DNA of 11,662 bases from DTJG01 sp964532995. GTDB lineage: Bacteria > Ratteibacteria > UBA8468 > B48-G9 > DTJG01. The position numbers were made by a program, and so were the translations under genes. This document shows, in pieces, positions 6,838 to 11,662 of this stretch. Within the stretch, counting starts at the first letter, position 1. The number at the start of each line of letters is the position of its first letter. The stretch covers positions 1-11,662 of the forward strand of contig CAZHJN010000054.1 of the NCBI GenBank assembly GCA_964532995.1, written 5' to 3'. The notes below the pieces were generated by a model. That model did no database searches. It was not told the origin of the DNA and saw only the letters and a program-made list of their open reading frames with translations.

Positions 6838-8838
6838 ATGAAAAAAGTATTGAACTGGGGAATCATCAGCACAGGCAGAATTGCCGGAGCATTTGCAGCA
6901 GGGCTAAAACATTCTGAAACAGGAAAACCTGTGGCTGTTGCAAGCAGAGACAAAGATAAAGCGCAGGAATTTGCTGCTAAATACAATGTGCCGAAAGCAT
7001 ATGGAAGCTATGAGGAACTTCTTGCCGATGACTCCGTGGAGGCCGTTTACATTGCGACACCTCATCCATTTCACGCTGAGTGGGCAATAAAAGCAGCAGA
7101 AGCAAAAAAACATATTCTTTGCGAAAAACCCATTGGCATAAACCATGCAGAAGCAATGGCGATAGTGGAAGCTGCGGCTGAAAACGATGTCTTTCTGATG
7201 GAAGCCTTTATGTACAGATGCCATCCTCAGACACAAAAACTTGTGGAATTGCTTGAAGAAACAATCATCGGAGATGTTAGGGTCATTCAGGCGACATTCA
7301 GTTTCAATGCGCAGTTTAATCCCGAAAGCAGGCTATATAAGAATGAACTTGGTGGAGGCGGCATACTTGATGTCGGTTGCTATTGTACTTCAATGGCAAG
7401 GCTTGTTGCCGGTGTTGCCACAGGAAAGGAAATAGCAGAGCCAGTTGAACTTAAAGGTTGCGGCCATCTTGGCAGTACCGGTGTTGATGAATGGGCTGTG
7501 GCTGTTGCCAGATTTCCCGGGGATATTTGCGCTCAGCTTTCAACAGGAGTTGCTCTTGCCCAGGAAAATGTTGTGAGAATATTCGGAACAAAAGGGTATA
7601 TTCTGATACCTTCTCCCTGGATCATATCAAGGGAAGGTGGTGAATCAAAAATCATCGTGCAAATTTATGGAGAAAAACAACCGCGGGAGATTATTATCAG
7701 AACAGATAAATGGCTTTACGCTATTGAAGCAGATACAGTTGCTGAAAATCTTCAGGCAAGGCAGGCACGCTTTCCAGCAATGTCCTGGCAGGATACCCTC
7801 GGAAACATGAAGGCTCTTGATATGTGGCGTCATAGCATCGGCCAGGTGTACGAAAAAGAAAAACCCGAAAAAATGACTCTGACCGTCTCAGCAAGGCCAT
7901 TGCAATCAGGAAGAAAACTTAAAATGAAGTACGGAGAAATAAAAGGTCTGGATAAAAAGGTGTCAAGAATCTTTATGGGAGCTGATAACCAGCAAACCTT
8001 TCCGCATGCTGCGGTGATGTTTGATGATTTTGTGGAAAGGGGCGGAAATGCTTTTGACACCGCCTATATTTACGGCGGTGGATTATGCGAGAAACTTTTA
8101 GGTCAGTGGATAAAATCCCGAAACATAAGAAAGGAAGTAATCATACTTGGGAAAGGTGCCCATACACCATTCTGCAATCCAGAGGATATGACAAAACAGC
8201 TTTTTGTAAGCCTTGAAAGGATGCAGACAGACTATATTGACATCTATCTTCTTCACAGGGATAATCCTGAAATACCTGTGGGTGAATTTGTGGAAGCGCT
8301 CAACGAACACAAGAGGGCTGGCAGGATAAAAGTATTTGGAGGCTCAAACTGGACAATAGAAAGAATACAGCAGGCAAATGAATATGCAAAAAAGAAGGGG
8401 CTTGAAGGTTTTACTGTTATAAGCAACAACTTTTCCCTTGCAAGGATGGTTGAACCTGTCTGGCGGGGTGTCATTTCAAGTTCAGACAGAAAATCAAGGG
8501 AATGGTTTGAAAAAACTCAAACTGTATTTATATCCTGGTCAAGTCAGGCAAGGGGCTTTTTCACAGGCAGGTACAGCCCTGAATACAAAGATGAACCTGA
8601 AATGGTAAGGTGCTGGTACAGCCCGGACAACTTCCAACGCCTTGAAAGAGCAAAAGAACTGGCAAAAAAATTGGGTGTACCGACAACAGCCATTGCGCTT
8701 GCCTATGTATTGTGTCAGAAGTTTCCGATTTTTGCTCTCATAGGTCCCAGAACCCTATCTGAAACGAGGTCATCCCTGATAGCTATTGACATTGAGCTGA
8801 CAGAAGAACAATTGAAATGGTTGAATCTTGAAGACTGA
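6838..8838 (+). CDS. Gfo/Idh/MocA dehydrogenase fused to an aldo/keto reductase
   Basis: A 666-residue cytoplasmic fusion of two NAD(P)-dependent oxidoreductases. Residues 1 to about 345 are Gfo/Idh/MocA type: the Rossmann start WGIISTGRIAGAF (7-19), CEKP with conserved K97, FMYRCHPQ (124-131) and GGGGILDVGCY (172-182, D178). This resembles dihydrodiol dehydrogenase-like members that oxidise sugars or polyols. After a linker (about 346-362) a complete aldo/keto reductase follows (363-666) with tetrad D407 and Y412 (FDTAYIYG), K439 (ILGKG) and H473 (LLHRD), then SWSSQARGFFTGRY and the cofactor-binding IGPRTLSETRSSL. Both active sites look intact, so the enzyme could run two consecutive redox steps or an epimerising oxidation-reduction with local cofactor recycling. 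The substrate is unknown; the neighbours suggest a plant or algal polysaccharide monomer. A perfect Shine-Dalgarno site precedes it, and the secreted-protein gene follows 14 bases after its stop. Confidence 0.93.
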   Translation: MKKVLNWGIISTGRIAGAFAAGLKHSETGKPVAVASRDKDKAQEFAAKYNVPKAYGSYEELLADDSVEAVYIATPHPFHAEWAIKAAEAKKHILCEKPIGINHAEAMAIVEAAAENDVFLMEAFMYRCHPQTQKLVELLEETIIGDVRVIQATFSFNAQFNPESRLYKNELGGGGILDVGCYCTSMARLVAGVATGKEIAEPVELKGCGHLGSTGVDEWAVAVARFPGDICAQLSTGVALAQENVVRIFGTKGYILIPSPWIISREGGESKIIVQIYGEKQPREIIIRTDKWLYAIEADTVAENLQARQARFPAMSWQDTLGNMKALDMWRHSIGQVYEKEKPEKMTLTVSARPLQSGRKLKMKYGEIKGLDKKVSRIFMGADNQQTFPHAAVMFDDFVERGGNAFDTAYIYGGGLCEKLLGQWIKSRNIRKEVIILGKGAHTPFCNPEDMTKQLFVSLERMQTDYIDIYLLHRDNPEIPVGEFVEALNEHKRAGRIKVFGGSNWTIERIQQANEYAKKKGLEGFTVISNNFSLARMVEPVWRGVISSSDRKSREWFEKTQTVFISWSSQARGFFTGRYSPEYKDEPEMVRCWYSPDNFQRLERAKELAKKLGVPTTAIALAYVLCQKFPIFALIGPRTLSETRSSLIAIDIELTEEQLKWLNLED

Positions 8839-8852
8839 AGAAGGCTCTGTTC

Positions 8853-11561
8853 ATGAAATTTAGATCTATCATCCTATTTTTGATGTTTTCTGCGTGTTTT
8901 TTATTTGCTGAAAAAGCCCAGTTTTATCTGTGGCTTGAGCCGGAATGGTTCCAGGGAGTTTCAGGACATTTTGCCTACTGGCCCGGACCCGACCATGCAA
9001 AAAAAGCAACAGGATCATGGTCCATTGCCGGTCCAGGAATTTCTGCAGAATGGTCTCAGGGAGGAGAAAGTGAGTGGAATTCAATGGGTGCTGGCGCGGA
9101 TGAGTCATCTGCTGAATGCAGAAGAGAAATTGAAATACCGGCTGAAGGGAAATACAGAATATGGGTAAGATACGTTGATCACAGAGATGCTATTGAACCC
9201 TTCACTGTGAGGATAGAAAAAAACAACAAAACAGTACTGGAAGGTGAACTCGGAATAAAAAACATTGTTCCAAAAAATGACGAGTATATGCTTTACTGGG
9301 GTTTTTCCTTTGGCTGGGATTATGTTGAAGGCGATTTACCTCATGGACAGGCTTTACTGAAACTCATTATCAATAAACCCGCTCAGGCTTGGAGGCAGGT
9401 TGATGCGATCTGCATCACCGATGATATGACCTGGAAACCTGTTGGTCGTGAAAAACCACCATTTTCATATTTTTCATCGTTTGACCTGTATTCGGATATT
9501 CAGGTAAGAGGTTCAGGAAAAAATATCAGCATCGGTTCAATATGGAAAAGACCTCCTGTTGCCGGAAGGGATTTCTCAATGTGGACAGGCATATCAACAG
9601 ATAAAAGCTGGTGGAGTAAACAGGATATTGAAAATCTGACCCTTTATGATGTTCTGTTTGAAAACGGCTGTGGTAGAGACATAAAAAATGAATTTCTTAA
9701 ACAGTTTAACGGAAGAAAGGATGTTCCGATTGTTTCATGGAAAAATTTACTTCCGGGAATTTATCTTGGTGAAACACCGGATTTATCGCAGGATAGCAAT
9801 CTCAGAAAATGGCTTGAGAAAACAAAAACTCCTTTTTATATTCTGACAAACTATGCAAACCCAAGGTATGATGAAAACACTGGTAAAGCAACATACGAGG
9901 CTTTAACAGGACCCCTCTCAGACCAGTTTTTAGGATACATTCATGGCGAGGCCATCGGAACAGTGGGTGTCTCTGCTGGAGAAGGGATGCTGGGAAAAAC
10001 AAGAAGGGAGCATATTGAAAAATTTGGTGAAAACCTGAGAAAAAGCCAGATAGAACAGTGGAGCAATTTCTATAAAACAGCTGTATCGGTCCTGCATCAT
10101 AAAAAAAGCATTCCGTGTCTTTCCTGCGAAAGCATCGCTCTTGTTCATAAATTTTTTGATCTTGGCATGGATATTGTCGGCTATGAACTTGACGCAACAA
10201 ATTATCATGCGCCGATGAGGATTGCTTTTGTGAGAGGAGCAGCAAGGCAGTACGGAAAAGCATGGATAAATTATGCAAGTGGAAACTGGGGCGATGCCTG
10301 CAATTATTTTACACAGGAGCCAGTGGTTCCCAGAGGTGCAAAATCCTGGTTTCACAGTAAATATGCGATAACTGACGGAGTGAGCATATCCTGGTACAGA
10401 AGATTCTATTACCTGAATTATCTTTCCGGCGCCTCTGCCATTTACTGGGAACAGTCTCTGACAAACCAGTGGATTAAACCGGGTCCAGGAAATCACCCTG
10501 TTCAACTCTCTCCTTTTGGAAGGACAACGGTTGATTTTCAATCCTTTGTGGACAGACTTCCTGACAGAGGAGAACCATACACACCTGTGGCATTTCTTTT
10601 AAGTTATGGTCATGGTTATGAAAATGTTAATTACACCTGCAAAATGCTGAATGTTTTTTTACAGGATAAAAATGACATTGAAATCAGGGAACTTTTCAAT
10701 GTGGCGTGGTTTCCTGCACCTGTTCTTGAAGGAAAAACCCAGGCTCCTGATGTTCAGAGCATGCCATCAGGCATATATGGAAACATTTTTGATGTTCTCG
10801 TTGACAGACCCTCAAGGGCACAGGCAATCCTGAGTTATCCTGTCGTATGGGCAATAGGAGATGTAAGTTTTGACAGTACATGGAAAGGTATACTTGAAGA
10901 TTTTTTGAGAAGGGGTGGTACTCTGGTTTTGAATATTGAAACAGTGAAAAAAAATCCATTGCTTTCAGCTTTTACCGGTCTTAAAATTACCGGTGAGACA
11001 AAAAGTTTCAGTTCATGGTCTCCTGATGGAAATTCCTGGTATCCTTCTGTTCCATATAATGTTGCAATCTGTTCCTCCGGGAAAACAAAACCCATTGCAT
11101 ACGCAGACCAGGACACTCCATTGATGCTGAAAAATCAATATGGAGAAGGCTCGGTAATCACCATTCTTGTTCCGCACCTGACAGGGATGGATCAGAGAGC
11201 GCATCCCTGCCTGCCATACCTGATGAATCTTCTCACAGCAGATATTGTCCCTTTTCAGCTATTCACGCAAACAAAAAATAAATTAAGCGGGGAAATCATG
11301 TATCAGTTCAATAAAACAGGCAATGGCTGGATTGTCGCCTTATTCAACAATCAGGGAATAGACAAAACACAAAATGGCATTGCAAGGGTGGATAGAACAA
11401 AAACTGTTAATCTGGAGATACATACAAAACTCAATGTGAAAGAAGCAAAAGAATATGTTTATGGCATTAACATCAAACCGCTAAAGACTGATAATGGCTC
11501 ATCTTTCAGAATAACAGTAGAACCAGGAGATGTTCAGGTTATTTATTTTGTAACAGAATAG
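8853..11561 (+). CDS. Secreted glycoside-hydrolase-like multidomain protein
   Basis: A 902-residue protein. Residues 1-19 look like a Sec signal: K2 and R4, a hydrophobic core, and likely signal peptidase I cleavage after FLFA (19). Cys15 is a poor lipobox match. Residues about 25-190 form a beta-rich, Trp-rich module (GISAEWSQGGESEW, GKYRIWVRYVDH) resembling a carbohydrate-binding or NPCBM-like sandwich. About 205-600 suggests a TIM barrel, with acidic residues near barrel-like strands: E366 (HGEAIG), E426 (SCES), E445 and D447 (GYELDATNYH) and E533 (YWEQS). About 605-770 resembles the glutamine-amidotransferase-like domain that follows the barrel in GH42-type beta-galactosidases (DFLRRGGTLVLN). 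The C-terminal 110 residues look like a beta-sandwich. No family can be named with certainty. A weak AAGG lies eight bases before the ATG. It is the last gene of the plus-strand row, and its end overlaps a convergent gene. Confidence 0.85.
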   Translation: MKFRSIILFLMFSACFLFAEKAQFYLWLEPEWFQGVSGHFAYWPGPDHAKKATGSWSIAGPGISAEWSQGGESEWNSMGAGADESSAECRREIEIPAEGKYRIWVRYVDHRDAIEPFTVRIEKNNKTVLEGELGIKNIVPKNDEYMLYWGFSFGWDYVEGDLPHGQALLKLIINKPAQAWRQVDAICITDDMTWKPVGREKPPFSYFSSFDLYSDIQVRGSGKNISIGSIWKRPPVAGRDFSMWTGISTDKSWWSKQDIENLTLYDVLFENGCGRDIKNEFLKQFNGRKDVPIVSWKNLLPGIYLGETPDLSQDSNLRKWLEKTKTPFYILTNYANPRYDENTGKATYEALTGPLSDQFLGYIHGEAIGTVGVSAGEGMLGKTRREHIEKFGENLRKSQIEQWSNFYKTAVSVLHHKKSIPCLSCESIALVHKFFDLGMDIVGYELDATNYHAPMRIAFVRGAARQYGKAWINYASGNWGDACNYFTQEPVVPRGAKSWFHSKYAITDGVSISWYRRFYYLNYLSGASAIYWEQSLTNQWIKPGPGNHPVQLSPFGRTTVDFQSFVDRLPDRGEPYTPVAFLLSYGHGYENVNYTCKMLNVFLQDKNDIEIRELFNVAWFPAPVLEGKTQAPDVQSMPSGIYGNIFDVLVDRPSRAQAILSYPVVWAIGDVSFDSTWKGILEDFLRRGGTLVLNIETVKKNPLLSAFTGLKITGETKSFSSWSPDGNSWYPSVPYNVAICSSGKTKPIAYADQDTPLMLKNQYGEGSVITILVPHLTGMDQRAHPCLPYLMNLLTADIVPFQLFTQTKNKLSGEIMYQFNKTGNGWIVALFNNQGIDKTQNGIARVDRTKTVNLEIHTKLNVKEAKEYVYGINIKPLKTDNGSSFRITVEPGDVQVIYFVTE

Positions 11562-11662
11562 ATAATATTTTTTCTCTGGCTTTCTCTGTCTCCAGCTGTT
11601 AATCTGACAATTTCTCCGTTTTCAACAGCCACAGCAATATCCACTCTGTTTTTGCTTTCTGC
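11543..11662 (-). CDS. 3' end of an unidentified minus-strand protein (partial)
   Basis: The minus-strand frame starting at the window edge is open for 39 codons and stops at TAA (11543-11545). It reads like real protein, with stretches such as NRVDIAVAVENGEIVRL and a polar tail ending YSVTK. The other minus-strand frames are interrupted. Its end overlaps the stop of the secreted protein by 19 bases in a convergent arrangement. The fragment is too short for a family call. No terminator hairpin is seen at the junction. Confidence 0.5.
   Translation of the reverse strand, partial: AESKNRVDIAVAVENGEIVRLTAGDRESQRKNIIYSVTK

Noticed and set aside
8786..8791. A perfect -35 hexamer TTGACA upstream of the secreted-protein gene.
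   Set aside because: No acceptable -10 occurs 16 to 18 bases downstream, so it is probably just coding sequence.
8853..8909. Possible lipoprotein signal with Cys15 (FSAC).
   Set aside because: Phe at the -3 position is not a lipobox residue, and hydrophobic residues continue after the Cys to a better signal peptidase I site after Ala19.
9930..10541. A 203-codon open frame on the minus strand.
   Set aside because: It lies wholly inside the secreted-protein gene. It has a low-complexity, Cys/His/Phe-rich composition with no motif, which is typical of the antisense of an A/G-rich coding strand.
1..11662. Defence island, prophage, insertion sequence or CRISPR array.
   Set aside because: No transposase, integrase, nuclease, spaced direct repeats or phage genes are visible. 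All the large genes have metabolic or signalling explanations.

Overview
This window reads as a bacterial chromosome segment with a fairly low GC content (about 40%, judged by eye) and the standard bacterial code: TGG encodes Trp, and TGA, TAA and TAG all serve as stops. It is gene-dense. No gap between genes exceeds about 110 bases, and I see no rRNA, tRNA, CRISPR array or insertion sequence. Three things would fit a PVC-type bacterium (Lentisphaerota, Planctomycetota, Verrucomicrobiota) or a related candidate phylum such as Omnitrophota: an eukaryotic-like Ser/Thr kinase, a Gfo/Idh/MocA-aldo/keto reductase fusion and a rhamnogalacturonan-lyase-like protein. That placement is inference and weak.

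Layout. Bases 1-61 hold the last codons of a plus-strand gene that converges on a minus-strand pair. That pair is a soluble Ser/Thr protein kinase (781-1575) followed, with a 23-base overlap, by a calcineurin-like metallophosphoesterase (63-803). A 109-base divergent spacer (1576-1684) holds a candidate promoter for each direction. From 1685 to 11561 everything is on the plus strand: a HAD phosphatase-AIR synthase-like fusion, a single-domain response regulator, an omega-amidase-like nitrilase-family hydrolase, a PcRGLX/YetA-like (exo-rhamnogalacturonan lyase superfamily) protein, a Gfo/Idh/MocA-aldo/keto reductase fusion and a large secreted glycoside-hydrolase-like protein. The tail of a minus-strand gene (11543-11662) converges on and overlaps the end of the last one.

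How the genes may work together. The left half handles phosphate and signalling chemistry (kinase, phosphoesterase, HAD/AIRS fusion, response regulator) plus an amidase of a metabolite-repair family. The right half looks like carbohydrate degradation: an exported glycosidase-like protein, a cytoplasmic lyase-like protein and a two-domain sugar or polyol oxidoreductase. Tight spacing and an 8-base overlap (nitrilase/lyase-like) suggest co-transcription of part of the plus-strand row. However, the response regulator has its own strong consensus promoter placed so that transcription would begin at, or within a base of, its ATG.

Most notable points: (a) two genes with -10 boxes exactly six bases before the ATG and no usable Shine-Dalgarno site, which predicts leaderless mRNAs beside genes with a Shine-Dalgarno site; (b) two double-enzyme fusions; (c) a kinase with a degenerate glycine loop and Gln in place of the alpha-C Glu, overlapping a phosphoesterase gene; (d) a cytoplasmic lyase-like protein two genes from an exported glycosidase-like protein. 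I do not see a clearly new defence or mobile system here.
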